Assembly (NCBI RefSeq): GCF_001279695.1
Contig: NZ_LGDD01000331.1
Location: forward strand, 1-40,851
Length of the DNA: 40,851 nt
Direction: 5' to 3'
From: Streptomyces sp. WM6378
GTDB lineage: Bacteria > Actinomycetota > Actinomycetes > Streptomycetales > Streptomycetaceae
Made by a program: the position numbers and the translations under genes. The notes beneath the pieces are model-generated. The model was not told where the DNA came from. It searched no databases and saw only the letters and a list, made by a program, of their open reading frames with translations. How positions within the stretch are numbered: position 1 is the first letter of the stretch; each line of letters begins with the position of its first letter. This document shows positions 8,646 to 17,087 of this stretch, in pieces.

Positions 8646-9224
8646 TCAGCGCCGGCCCGCCTGGATGCGGCGCAGCGCCCAGGCCGCCGAGCGGGCGAGG
8701 CGGGGGTGGGCCAGGGCCTCGTTCAGGACGTCGACGGCCTGCTTGTCGCCGAGCTCGCCCAGGCCCTCGATACAGGCCTGGGCCACCCTCCAGTACGGAC
8801 TGTGCGGGGACAGCAGCGGCCGCAGGGTCTTGATCAGGGCCGGTACGGATTCGGGGGCGCGCAGGGCGGTGAGCAGGCGGACCGGGTGCAGGGCGTAGGC
8901 GGTGCGCAGTTCGTTGGTGGCCAGGGCCGCCGCCGCGCGCGCGGTGCGCGGGTCGCCGAGCCTGGCGAGCGCGTAGGCGGCGCTCACGCAGCGTTCCGGG
9001 TCGCGGTGGTTGAGCAGCAGGATCAGCGCTTCGAAGGCCCGGCGGTCGCCCGCGACGCCGAGCCGGAACGCCGCGATCTCCCGTGCCCAGAGCGGGCGTT
9101 CGGGCTCGGTGAGCACCGCCGCGAGCTCGTCGCGGTCGACGCAGGCGATCAGCCGCTCGTACGCCGCCGAACCACCGGTCTCGGCCCGCACCCGGTCCGT
9201 GAGCGACCTGAACTCCTCGTCCAT
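8646..9224 (-). CDS. HEAT-repeat-like protein
   Basis: 192 residues from ATG 9222-9224. The sequence is helical, with repeating units such as LAREIAAFRLGVAGDRRAFEAL-type helices and RDPERCVSAAYALARLGDPRTARAA, the pattern of HEAT/PBS-lyase alpha-solenoid repeats (roughly four to five units). Such scaffolds bind other proteins and have no active site; the partner is unknown. No ribosome-binding site is visible. Instead a TANNNT -10 element lies 7 bases from the start codon, so the mRNA is probably leaderless. It converges on the radical SAM gene. Confidence 0.8.
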   Translation of the reverse strand: MDEEFRSLTDRVRAETGGSAAYERLIACVDRDELAAVLTEPERPLWAREIAAFRLGVAGDRRAFEALILLLNHRDPERCVSAAYALARLGDPRTARAAAALATNELRTAYALHPVRLLTALRAPESVPALIKTLRPLLSPHSPYWRVAQACIEGLGELGDKQAVDVLNEALAHPRLARSAAWALRRIQAGRR

Positions 9225-9658
9225 GCCCAAAAGGGTAGTGGCCGCAGGGCCGTTGGCACCCCAAGGATGATCGGATCCCGGCGGCCGCGGGCAGTTTGCC
9301 CCCCGGCGCGGAGCAGCCCCTTGGCGCGGACCGGCACCCGGTGTCCACACCCCGCCCCGCGGAACCGGCGCGAGCCAGATCACACCGGTTCGACCCGACG
9401 GGGGTCTGGCGCGCTCGTTACTCGCCGGTTAACCTCAAGTGAGCGGGCAACCCCCGCCGACTCCGGTGGCCTGGTGACGCAGCCACCGCGAGTGCTTGTC
9501 GGTTCGGCAGATCTGTACGACGCGCCCCGGGACAGGGCCGTCGGCCCTTGGCACCACGACACAACTCCCGCACGCCGTGCGCCCGTTGGCGTATTCGAGC
9601 GCCCCCTGATGCCGGTCGCGTGCGCCCTCTCTCAGTCGTCACTCATCCCTGGAGTCCC
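9225..9658. other. 434-bp divergent intergenic region
   Basis: No gene is visible here. It holds an imperfect inverted repeat GTTAC-N7-TTAAC at 9417-9433 and a perfect short repeat AGGGCCG-T-CGGCCCT at 9534-9548, 113 bases before the dehydrogenase start. Either could be a regulatory site. No recognisable riboswitch or tRNA. Confidence 0.4.
9232..9237 (-). promoter_or_regulatory. -10 element of a probable leaderless promoter (HEAT-repeat gene)
   Basis: On the minus strand TACCCT is followed by a 7-base spacer and then ATG (9224). This fits TANNNT placed so that transcription starts at the A of the start codon. No Shine-Dalgarno sequence is present and no convincing -35 is seen. Confidence 0.5.
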
Positions 9659-9661
9659 GTG

Positions 9662-11443
9662 ATGGACATCCCCCTGAACACTGTCGCCGTGGTCGGCCTC
9701 GGCACGATGGGCACCGGCATCGCCGAGGTCCTGGCCCGCGCCGGCCGCGAGGTCATCGGCATCGACATCAGCGAGCGCGCCGGCCGCCAGGCCGTGGCCT
9801 CGCTCGAAGCGTCCACGGCCCGCGCGGTGTCCCGCGAGCGGATCACCCCGCAGGAGCGGAGCGACGTCCTCGCCCGGTTCCGTACCTTCACCGACCTCCA
9901 GGCCGCGGCCGAGGCCGAGCTCGTCATCGAGGTCGTGCCCGAGTCGTACGAGCTCAAGAGCCAGGTCTTCCACGCGCTCGACTCCATCGTCGCGCCCACC
10001 GCGATCCTGGCGACCGGCACCAACGCGCTCTCGGTGACCCGCCTCGCCGCCGACTCCGCGCACCCCGAGCGCGTGCTCGGCCTGCACTTCTTCAACCCGG
10101 CGCCCGCGATGAAGCTCGTCGAGATCGTCTCGTCCGTGCTCACCGCTCCCCCGGCCGTCGACGCGGTCACCGCGCTCGCCCTCGACCTCGGCAAGGAGCC
10201 CGTCGCGGTCGGCGACCGGCCCGGCTTCGTCGCCGACGGCCTGCTCTTCGGCTACCTCAACCAGGCCGCCGCGATGTACGAGTCGAAGTACGCCTCGCGC
10301 GAGGACATCGACGCCGCGATGAAGCTGGGCTGCGGCCTGCCGATGGGCCCGCTCGAACTGCTCGACCTGATCGGCATCGACACCGCCCGCACCGTCCTGG
10401 AGGCGATGTACGCCTCATCCCAGGACCGCCTCCACGCGCCCGCCCCCATCCTCGGCCAGCTCACCGAGGCCGGTCTGACCGGCCGCAAGAAGGGCCGCGG
10501 CTTCTACACGTACGAGGGCGAGGGCAGCTCGGTCGTGGTGGCCGACGCCCAGACCCCGGACTCCATCGCGGGCTCCGGCGGCGGCCGCGAGATCCGCTCG
10601 GTCGGCGTGGCCGGCTCGGGCACCATGGCGTCCGGCATCGCGGAGGTCTTCGCCAAGGCCGGGTACCACGTCGTGCTCGCGGCCCGCAGCCTGGAGAAGG
10701 CGGAGACCGCCAAGTCCCGTATCGGCAAGTCGCTTTCGCGCTCCGTCGACAAGGGCCGGCTCACCGCCGAGGCCCGCGAGGAGACCCTGAACCGCATCAC
10801 GGCCGCCGGGGCTCTGGAGGCCTTCGCCGAGGTCGACCTCGCGGTCGAGGCGGTCGCCGAGGACCTGGAGGTCAAGCAGCAGCTCTTCGCGACCCTGGAC
10901 AAGATCTGCAAGCCGGGCGCGGTGCTCGCCACCACCACGTCCTCGCTGCCCGTCGTCGCCTGCGCCCGGGCCACCTCGCGCCCGCAGGACGTCATCGGCA
11001 TGCACTTCTTCAACCCGGCGCCCGCGATGAAGCTCGTCGAGGTGGTCCGCACGGTGCTCACCTCCGACGAGGTGCACGCCACCGTCCGCGAGGTCACCGC
11101 GAAGATCCGCAAGCACCCGGTGGACTGCGGCGACCGCGCCGGGTTCATCGTCAACGCGCTGCTCTTCCCGTACCTCAACAACGCGATCAAGATGGTCCAG
11201 GAGCACTACGCGACCCTGGACGACATCGACGCCGCGATGAAGCTCGGCGGCGGCTACCCGATGGGCCCGTTCGAACTGCTCGACGTGGTGGGCCTGGACG
11301 TCTCGCTCGCCATCGAGAAGGTGCTGCACGCCGAGTTCCGCGACCCGGGCCTGGCCCCGGCGCCGCTGCTCGAACACCTCGTCGCGGCCGGCTGCCTGGG
11401 CCGCAAGACGGGCCGCGGATTCCGCGAGTATGCCCGGCGCTGA
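9662..11443 (+). CDS. Fused (tandem) 3-hydroxyacyl-CoA dehydrogenase, probably 3-hydroxybutyryl-CoA dehydrogenase
   Basis: 593 residues from ATG 9662, with GGAG 7 bases upstream; a GTG directly before (9659) is an alternative. The protein is a head-to-tail duplication of a ~290-residue unit. NAD-binding Rossmann loops are VGLGTMGTGIAE (about 11-22) and VAGSGTMASGIAE (about 316-328). Each half has the catalytic-histidine strand HFFNPAPAMKLVE (H142 and H448), and each ends with the C-terminal helical domain (LGCGLPMGPLELLD, LGGGYPMGPFELLD). The reaction is NAD(P)-linked interconversion of (S)-3-hydroxyacyl-CoA and 3-oxoacyl-CoA. Placed before the TetR and ccr genes, it probably reduces acetoacetyl-CoA ahead of crotonyl-CoA formation. 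The second glycine loop has Ala-Ser where the first has Gly-Thr, so the halves may differ in cofactor use. Confidence 0.92.
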   Translation: MDIPLNTVAVVGLGTMGTGIAEVLARAGREVIGIDISERAGRQAVASLEASTARAVSRERITPQERSDVLARFRTFTDLQAAAEAELVIEVVPESYELKSQVFHALDSIVAPTAILATGTNALSVTRLAADSAHPERVLGLHFFNPAPAMKLVEIVSSVLTAPPAVDAVTALALDLGKEPVAVGDRPGFVADGLLFGYLNQAAAMYESKYASREDIDAAMKLGCGLPMGPLELLDLIGIDTARTVLEAMYASSQDRLHAPAPILGQLTEAGLTGRKKGRGFYTYEGEGSSVVVADAQTPDSIAGSGGGREIRSVGVAGSGTMASGIAEVFAKAGYHVVLAARSLEKAETAKSRIGKSLSRSVDKGRLTAEAREETLNRITAAGALEAFAEVDLAVEAVAEDLEVKQQLFATLDKICKPGAVLATTTSSLPVVACARATSRPQDVIGMHFFNPAPAMKLVEVVRTVLTSDEVHATVREVTAKIRKHPVDCGDRAGFIVNALLFPYLNNAIKMVQEHYATLDDIDAAMKLGGGYPMGPFELLDVVGLDVSLAIEKVLHAEFRDPGLAPAPLLEHLVAAGCLGRKTGRGFREYARR

Positions 11444-11508
11444 TCCGCGGGCAGGGTGGGGCGGGCTGCTGCAACCTCCGGGCAGCTCGCCGCCGCGGGC
11501 GCGACTTC

Positions 11509-11522
11509 CTGCAAATATGCAG
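11509..11522. promoter_or_regulatory. Palindromic operator candidate before the TetR gene
   Basis: CTGCA-AATA-TGCAG is a perfect 5+5 inverted repeat. It abuts the -10 element TACGTT (11523-11528) of the TetR gene, where a repressor would block its own promoter. Autoregulation is the usual arrangement for the family; binding is inferred. Confidence 0.5.
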
Positions 11523-11528
11523 TACGTT
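11523..11528 (+). promoter_or_regulatory. -10 element of a probable leaderless promoter (TetR gene)
   Basis: TACGTT is followed by 6 bases and then ATG 11535. The ATG has no Shine-Dalgarno sequence, so translation from a leaderless mRNA is likely. Confidence 0.5.
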
Positions 11529-11534
11529 CGCTCC

Positions 11535-12341
11535 ATGCCCCAGCCAGCCAGGTCCTCCCGTACGAACGCCGTGCCCGACGCCCCGGAAAGCGCCGCGGGC
11601 AGCCGGGCGGCCGCCCAGCGGCTCAAGATGCGCCGGGAGCTGGCGGCCGCGGCGATGGACCTGTTCTCCGCGAAGGGGTACGAGGCCACCACCGTCGACG
11701 AGATCGCGGCCCGGGCCGGGGTGGCCCGGCGCACCTTCTTCCGCCACTTCCGCTCCAAGGAAGAGGCGATCTTCCCGGACCACGACGACACCCTGGTACG
11801 GGCCGAGGCGGTCCTCAACGCCGCACCCCCGCACGAGCACCCGCTCGACACGGTGTGCCGGGGCATCAAAGAGGTCATGAAGATGTACGCGGGCTCCCCC
11901 ACGGTGTCCGTGGCCCGTTACAAGCTGACCCGCGAGGTGCCGACCCTGCGCGAGGCCGAGATCGCCTCGGTCGCCCGCTACGAGCGCCTCTTCACCCGCT
12001 ATCTGCTCGGCCACTTCGACGAGCACGACCACCAGCCGGGGAACGACGACCCGCTGCTCGCCGAGGTCGCGGCGTCGGCGGTCGTCACCGCGCACAACCA
12101 CGTACTGCGCCGCTGGCTGCGGGCCGGCGGCCAGGGCGACGTGGAGACCCAGCTCGACCACGCCTTCGCGATCGTGCGGGAGACCTTCGGCTCCGGCATA
12201 GGAGCGGGCCGCACGGCCAAGCCGAAGCCTGCCGCGGCCTCCGTGTCGACCAGCGACGAGGTCCTGGTCGCGGTGGCCCGCACGGACGCGCCGCTCGACG
12301 AGATCATGCAGACCATCAAGCAGGCCCTCAAGAACAAGTAG
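11535..12341 (+). CDS. TetR-family transcriptional regulator
   Basis: 268 residues from ATG 11535 (an in-frame ATG at 11517 lies inside the palindrome and is less likely). The DNA-binding helix-turn-helix is at about residues 52-72 (TTVDEIAARAGVARRTFFRH, followed by FRSKEEAIF), preceded by the usual first helix (RRELAAAAMDLFSAKGYEAT). The C-terminal ligand domain shows no recognisable effector signature. It lies between the fused dehydrogenase and ccr, ends at a strong terminator, and has its own promoter. It is the natural candidate to control the ethylmalonyl-CoA genes, but the palindrome at its own promoter differs from the one at the ccr promoter, so that link is unproven. Confidence 0.9.
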   Translation: MPQPARSSRTNAVPDAPESAAGSRAAAQRLKMRRELAAAAMDLFSAKGYEATTVDEIAARAGVARRTFFRHFRSKEEAIFPDHDDTLVRAEAVLNAAPPHEHPLDTVCRGIKEVMKMYAGSPTVSVARYKLTREVPTLREAEIASVARYERLFTRYLLGHFDEHDHQPGNDDPLLAEVAASAVVTAHNHVLRRWLRAGGQGDVETQLDHAFAIVRETFGSGIGAGRTAKPKPAAASVSTSDEVLVAVARTDAPLDEIMQTIKQALKNK

Positions 12342-12358
12342 TCGTCACCCGTACCGCC

Positions 12359-12397
12359 CCGGTGGCCGCATCCCTCACTCAGGGATGCGGCCACCGG
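12359..12397. terminator. Strong hairpin terminator after the TetR gene
   Basis: A perfect 17-bp stem (12359-12375 pairing with 12381-12397) with a 5-base CACTC loop starts 17 bases after the TetR stop. It has no T tract, as is common in Streptomyces. It should separate TetR transcription from ccr. Confidence 0.75.
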
Positions 12398-12482
12398 CGC
12401 ATGCGCTGACCTGCAACGATCGATCATCGCTCATCTGCGCAGGTCAATCCGCAATTGAGAGAAACTCTTGGCACGCAGTGTC

Positions 12483-12511
12483 TTGTCACTTGGCACCGGG
12501 TGCCATACGTT
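12483..12511 (+). promoter_or_regulatory. Putative ccr operon promoter with an operator in its spacer
   Basis: TTGTCA (12483-12488), a 17-bp spacer and TACGTT (12506-12511) fit a housekeeping sigma promoter. The last 15 bases of the spacer (12491-12505) are a perfect inverted repeat, TGGCACC-G-GGTGCCA. Transcription would start near 12518, giving a leader of about 220 bases before ccr. Confidence 0.55.
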
Positions 12512-12736
12512 GATGTTGTCCGGGCGGCCGGCGTGCAGAGCAACCTCGTACGCCGGCTGTCCCCACAAGCCGCCACTGGCGAGTGCGCCCGGACGCCTGC
12601 GTCACAGGCAACCCTCCCGCGCCCACCAGGCGCTGCCGCACTTGAACCACCCCGCCGAACCGACGGCACACCTCCACAGCACCACCCCCGAAGACCCTCA
12701 ACGCCCCCCGTCGGGCGCTTCGCCGGAGGCAACACC

Positions 12737-14074
12737 GTGAAGGAAATCCTGGACGCGATCCAGTCGTCGGAGTCCACCTCCGCCGACTTCGCCGCTCTGC
12801 CGCTCCCCGAGTCGTACCGCGCGATCACCGTGCACAAGGACGAGACGGAGATGTTCGCCGGGCTCAGCTCCCGCGACAAGGACCCCCGCAAGTCCCTGCA
12901 CCTCGACGAGGTGCCGATCCCCGAACTCGGCCCGGGCGAGGCCCTGGTGGCCGTCATGGCCTCCTCGGTCAACTACAACTCCGTGTGGACCTCGATCTTC
13001 GAGCCGGTGTCCACCTTCGGGTTCCTGGAGCGCTACGGCCGTCTCAGCGAGCTCACCAAGCGCCATGACCTGCCGCACCACATCATCGGCTCCGACCTCG
13101 CGGGCGTCGTGCTGCGCACCGGGCCCGGCGTGAACGCCTGGCACCCCGGCGACGAGGTCGTGGCGCACTGCCTCTCCGTCGAGCTGGAGAGCTCCGACGG
13201 CCACAACGACACGATGCTCGACCCCGAGCAGCGCATCTGGGGCTTCGAGACGAACTTCGGCGGCCTCGCCGAGATCGCGCTCGTCAAGTCCAACCAACTC
13301 ATGCCCAAGCCACGGCACTTGAGCTGGGAGGAGGCCGCCGCTCCCGGTCTGGTCAACTCGACCGCGTACCGCCAGCTGGTCTCCCGCAACGGCGCCGGCA
13401 TGAAGCAGGGCGACAACGTCCTGATCTGGGGCGCCAGCGGCGGACTCGGCTCCTACGCCACGCAGTTCGCGCTCGCGGGCGGCGCCAACCCGATCTGCGT
13501 GGTGTCCTCGCCGCAGAAGGCGGACATCTGCCGCTCCATGGGCGCCGAGGCGATCATCGACCGCAACGCCGAGGGCTACAAGTTCTGGAAGGACGAGCGG
13601 ACCCAGGACCCCAAGGAGTGGAAGCGCTTCGGCAAGCGCATCCGCGAGTTCACCGGCGGCGAGGACATCGACATCGTCTTCGAGCACCCCGGCCGCGAGA
13701 CCTTCGGCGCGAGCGTCTACGTCACCCGCAAGGGCGGCACCATCACCACCTGCGCCTCCACCTCGGGCTACATGCACGAGTACGACAACCGCTACCTGTG
13801 GATGTCCCTGAAGCGCATCATCGGCTCGCACTTCGCCAACTACCGCGAGGCGTGGGAGGCCAACCGCCTGGTGGCCAAGGGCAAGATCCACCCGACGCTC
13901 TCCAAGGTGTACTCCCTGGAGGACACCGGGCAGGCTGCCTACGACGTGCACCGCAACCTCCACCAGGGCAAGGTCGGCGTGCTCGCGCTCGCCCCCCGCG
14001 AGGGCCTCGGCGTCAGCGACCCCGAGCTGCGCGAGAAGCACATCGACGCCATCAACCGCTTCCGCAACATCTGA
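12737..14074 (+). CDS. ccr: Crotonyl-CoA carboxylase/reductase
   Basis: 445 residues from GTG 12737, with GGAGG about 8 bases upstream. It is a zinc-independent medium-chain dehydrogenase/reductase with the NADPH-binding loop GASGGLGSY (232-240). The enzyme reductively carboxylates crotonyl-CoA with NADPH and CO2 to (2S)-ethylmalonyl-CoA, the committed step of the ethylmalonyl-CoA pathway and a source of polyketide extender units. The four residues reported to hold CO2 in the Kitasatospora setae enzyme (Asn81, Phe170, Glu171, His365) have counterparts here at N81, F170, E171 and H366, so carboxylation rather than simple reduction is expected. Length matches the family (about 447). It is first gene of a tight operon: meaA starts 14 bases after its stop. 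Confidence 0.97.
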   Translation: MKEILDAIQSSESTSADFAALPLPESYRAITVHKDETEMFAGLSSRDKDPRKSLHLDEVPIPELGPGEALVAVMASSVNYNSVWTSIFEPVSTFGFLERYGRLSELTKRHDLPHHIIGSDLAGVVLRTGPGVNAWHPGDEVVAHCLSVELESSDGHNDTMLDPEQRIWGFETNFGGLAEIALVKSNQLMPKPRHLSWEEAAAPGLVNSTAYRQLVSRNGAGMKQGDNVLIWGASGGLGSYATQFALAGGANPICVVSSPQKADICRSMGAEAIIDRNAEGYKFWKDERTQDPKEWKRFGKRIREFTGGEDIDIVFEHPGRETFGASVYVTRKGGTITTCASTSGYMHEYDNRYLWMSLKRIIGSHFANYREAWEANRLVAKGKIHPTLSKVYSLEDTGQAAYDVHRNLHQGKVGVLALAPREGLGVSDPELREKHIDAINRFRNI

Positions 14075-14088
14075 GGCCGGGAAGTTTC

Positions 14089-16116
14089 ATGACAGAGCGT
14101 CAGAAGGATCGGCCGTGGCTCATGCGGACGTACGCCGGTCACTCGACCGCCGAGGCGTCCAACGAGCTCTACCGCAACAACCTGGCCAAGGGTCAGACGG
14201 GTCTGTCGGTCGCGTTCGACCTTCCGACGCAGACCGGATACGACCCCGACCACATCCTCGCCCGCGGCGAGGTCGGCCGGGTCGGGGTCCCGGTGTCCCA
14301 TCTCGGTGACATGCGGCGGCTGTTCCAGGACATCCCGCTTGAGCAGATGAACACCTCGATGACGATCAACGCCACGGCGATGTGGCTGCTCTCCATGTAC
14401 CAGGTGGTCGCCGAGGAGCAGGGCGCCGACATCACCAAGCTCCAGGGCACCACCCAGAACGACATCGTGAAGGAGTACCTCTCGCGCGGGACGCACGTCT
14501 TCCCGCCGGGCCCTTCGCTGCGGCTGACGACAGACATGATCTGTTACACCGTGAACAACATCCCCAAGTGGAACCCGATCAACATCTGCAGCTACCACCT
14601 GCAGGAGGCAGGAGCCACCCCGGTCCAGGAGATCGCGTACGCGATGTCCACCGCGATCGCCGTGCTCGACTCGGTGTTCGCGTCGGGGCAGATCCCCGAG
14701 GACCGCAAGGGCGATGTCGTGGCCCGCATCTCCTTCTTCGTGAACGCGGGCGTCCGCTTCGTCGAGGAGATGTGCAAGATGCGCGCCTTCGGCCGCATCT
14801 GGGACAAGATCACGCGGGAGCGGTACGGGATCGAGGACGCCAAGCAGCGCCGCTTCCGCTACGGCGTCCAGGTCAATTCGCTCGGCCTGACCGAGGCGCA
14901 GCCGGAGAACAACGTCCAGCGCATCGTGCTCGAAATGCTGGCCGTGACGCTGTCGAAGGACGCCCGCGCCCGCGCGGTCCAACTCCCGGCCTGGAACGAG
15001 GCGTTGGGGCTGCCGCGCCCCTGGGACCAGCAGTGGTCGCTGCGCATCCAGCAGGTCCTGGCGCACGAGAGCGACCTGTTGGAGTACGAGGACATCTTCG
15101 CCGGGTCGCACGTCATCGAGGCCAAGGTGGACGCCCTGGTCGAGCAGTGCCTCGCCGAGATCGACCGCATCCAGGAGATGGGCGGGGCGCTGGCCGCCGT
15201 CGAGTCGGGCTACCTCAAGTCCCAGCTCGTCTCCTCGCACGCCGAGCGCCGGGCCCGTATCGAGGCCGGCGACGAGAAGATCGTCGGCGTCAACTGCTAC
15301 CAGTCGACCGAGCCGAGTCCGCTCACCGCGGACCTGGACGGCGCGATCATGACGGTCGACCCGGCCGTCGAGGCTCGCGTCGTCGCCTCCCTCAAGAACT
15401 GGCGCGACACCCGCTACCAGCCGCCCTTCAACCACCCGCGGCCCTGCAAGGCCCTGGAGAAGCTGAAGGAGGCCGCCCAGGGCACCGGGAACCTCATGGA
15501 GGCGACCCTGGAGTGCGTGCGCTCCGGGGTCACCACCGGGGAGTGGTCCGAGGCGCTGCGCGAGGTGTTCGGCGAGTTCCGGGCGCCGACGGGCGTCTCC
15601 TCCGCCCCGGTCGCGGTCACCGCCGAGGAGGGCACGCCGCTCGCCCTGGTCCGCGAGAAGGTGGCGCGGACGGCCTCGGACCTGGGCTCCGGGCGGCTGC
15701 GCCTGCTGGTCGGCAAGCCGGGCCTGGACGGGCACTCCAACGGCGCCGAGCAGATCGCGGTGCGAGCGCGCGACGCCGGGTTCGAGGTGGTCTACCAGGG
15801 CATCCGGCTGACCCCCGAGCAGATCGTGAGCGCGGCCCTCGCCGAGGACGTGCACTGTGTCGGCCTGTCCATCCTGTCCGGCTCGCACGCCGAACTCGTC
15901 CCGGACGTCCTGGTGCGTCTGCGGGAGGCCGGCGCGGCCGACATTCCGGTGATCGCCGGCGGGATCATTCCCCCGGCGGACGCCGAGGAGTTGCGCAAGG
16001 CGGGCGTCGCCGCCGTTTTCACCCCTAAGGACTTCGGTATCACGGAGATCATCGGCCGTATCGTCGACGAGATCCGGAAAGCGAACAAGCTCGACCCGTT
16101 GGAGGTCCCCGCATGA
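14089..16116 (+). CDS. meaA: Ethylmalonyl-CoA mutase (B12-dependent)
   Basis: 675 residues from ATG 14089 (GGGAAG upstream). The large N-terminal TIM-barrel domain (about 1-520) includes the substrate-channel sequence LPTQTGYDPDH and NDIVKEYLSRG. The C-terminal cobalamin-binding domain (about 535-665) has the base-off motif D547-x-H549-x-x-G552 (LDGHSNG), LSILSGSH and AGGIIP. Both domains lie on one chain, as in MeaA-type mutases rather than two-subunit methylmalonyl-CoA mutases. It converts (2R)-ethylmalonyl-CoA to (2S)-methylsuccinyl-CoA using adenosylcobalamin. The position directly after ccr supports ethylmalonyl-CoA as substrate. Its stop overlaps the next start (ATGA), indicating translational coupling. 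Confidence 0.95.
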   Translation: MTERQKDRPWLMRTYAGHSTAEASNELYRNNLAKGQTGLSVAFDLPTQTGYDPDHILARGEVGRVGVPVSHLGDMRRLFQDIPLEQMNTSMTINATAMWLLSMYQVVAEEQGADITKLQGTTQNDIVKEYLSRGTHVFPPGPSLRLTTDMICYTVNNIPKWNPINICSYHLQEAGATPVQEIAYAMSTAIAVLDSVFASGQIPEDRKGDVVARISFFVNAGVRFVEEMCKMRAFGRIWDKITRERYGIEDAKQRRFRYGVQVNSLGLTEAQPENNVQRIVLEMLAVTLSKDARARAVQLPAWNEALGLPRPWDQQWSLRIQQVLAHESDLLEYEDIFAGSHVIEAKVDALVEQCLAEIDRIQEMGGALAAVESGYLKSQLVSSHAERRARIEAGDEKIVGVNCYQSTEPSPLTADLDGAIMTVDPAVEARVVASLKNWRDTRYQPPFNHPRPCKALEKLKEAAQGTGNLMEATLECVRSGVTTGEWSEALREVFGEFRAPTGVSSAPVAVTAEEGTPLALVREKVARTASDLGSGRLRLLVGKPGLDGHSNGAEQIAVRARDAGFEVVYQGIRLTPEQIVSAALAEDVHCVGLSILSGSHAELVPDVLVRLREAGAADIPVIAGGIIPPADAEELRKAGVAAVFTPKDFGITEIIGRIVDEIRKANKLDPLEVPA

Positions 16117-17081
16117 GCACCACCCCCGTCAACAGGCTCCGTCCCCGCCGCTCCTGCCTCGCGGTCCCCGGGTCGAACCCCCGCTTCCTGGAGAAGGCCC
16201 AGGGCCTCCCGGCCGACCAGGTCTTCCTCGACCTGGAGGACGCCTGCGCGCCGCTCGCCAAGCCCGAGGCGCGGCACACCATCGTCAAGTTCCTCAACGA
16301 GGGCGACTGGACGGGCAAGACGCGGGTCGTGCGCGTGAACGACTGGACGACCGAGTGGACGTACCGCGACGTCGTGACCGTCGTCGAGGGCGCCGGCCAG
16401 AACCTCGACTGCATCATGCTGCCGAAGGTGCAGACCGCCGACCAGGTCGTGGCCCTGGACCTGCTGCTCACCCAGATCGAGAAGACGATGGGCTTCGAGG
16501 TCGGCAAGATCGGCATCGAGGCGCAGATCGAGAACGCGCGCGGCCTGAACAACGTCAACGCGATCGCCGAGGCCTCGCCGCGTACCGAGACGATCATCTT
16601 CGGCCCGGCCGACTTCATGGCCTCCATCAACATGAAGTCGCTGGTCGTGGGCGAGCAGCCGCCCGGCTACGGCGCGGACGCGTACCACTACATCCTCATG
16701 AAGATCCTGATGGCCGCGCGCGCCAACAACCTCCAGGCGATCGACGGCCCCTACCTCCAGATCCGCAACGTGGACGGCTACCGCGAGGTCGCGCAGCGTG
16801 CCGCCGCCCTCGGTTTCGACGGCAAGTGGGTGCTGCACCCGGGCCAGGTCGAGGCGTCGAACGAGATCTTCTCGCCGTCGCAGGAGGACTTCGACCACGC
16901 CGAGATGATCCTCGACGCCTATGAGTGGTGCACCTCGGAGGCGGGCGGCAAGAAGGGCTCGGCGATGCTCGGCGACGAGATGATCGACGAGGCCAGCCGC
17001 AAGATGGCGCTCGTCATCTCCGGCAAGGGCCGGGCCGCCGGCATGAAGCGCACGACGACGTTCGAAGCCCCGGAGGCGTAA
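16113..17081 (+). CDS. mcl1: Beta-methylmalyl-CoA / malyl-CoA lyase (HpcH/HpaI, CitE-like)
   Basis: 322 residues; ATG 16113 overlaps the meaA stop by 4 bases. It is a TIM-barrel lyase of the citrate lyase beta/HpcH family: RRSCLAVPGSNPRFLEKAQG at the start, the Mg2+ and acid residues in AQIENARGLNNV and FGPADFMASI, and the C-terminal KWVLHPGQVE strand. It cleaves beta-methylmalyl-CoA to glyoxylate and propionyl-CoA, and probably (S)-malyl-CoA to glyoxylate and acetyl-CoA. It closes the ethylmalonyl-CoA pathway, and the operon context makes this role more likely than the citrate lyase or 2-keto-3-deoxy-acid aldolase roles of relatives. Confidence 0.9.
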   Translation: MSTTPVNRLRPRRSCLAVPGSNPRFLEKAQGLPADQVFLDLEDACAPLAKPEARHTIVKFLNEGDWTGKTRVVRVNDWTTEWTYRDVVTVVEGAGQNLDCIMLPKVQTADQVVALDLLLTQIEKTMGFEVGKIGIEAQIENARGLNNVNAIAEASPRTETIIFGPADFMASINMKSLVVGEQPPGYGADAYHYILMKILMAARANNLQAIDGPYLQIRNVDGYREVAQRAAALGFDGKWVLHPGQVEASNEIFSPSQEDFDHAEMILDAYEWCTSEAGGKKGSAMLGDEMIDEASRKMALVISGKGRAAGMKRTTTFEAPEA

Positions 17082-17087
17082 GACATC

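Noticed and set aside
9425..9445. TTAACCTCAAGTGAG stretch resembling half of a SoxR/MerR operator
   Set aside because: Only one half-site is present, with no matching second arm at the expected spacing.
12424..12972. Leftward open frame over the ccr leader and start
   Set aside because: No ribosome-binding site or domain; it overlaps the well-supported ccr gene and its promoter.
13939..15888. Long leftward open frame antisense to meaA
   Set aside because: Composition is that of a mirror of a real gene in high-G+C DNA, and the plus-strand gene has complete cobalamin-binding motifs.
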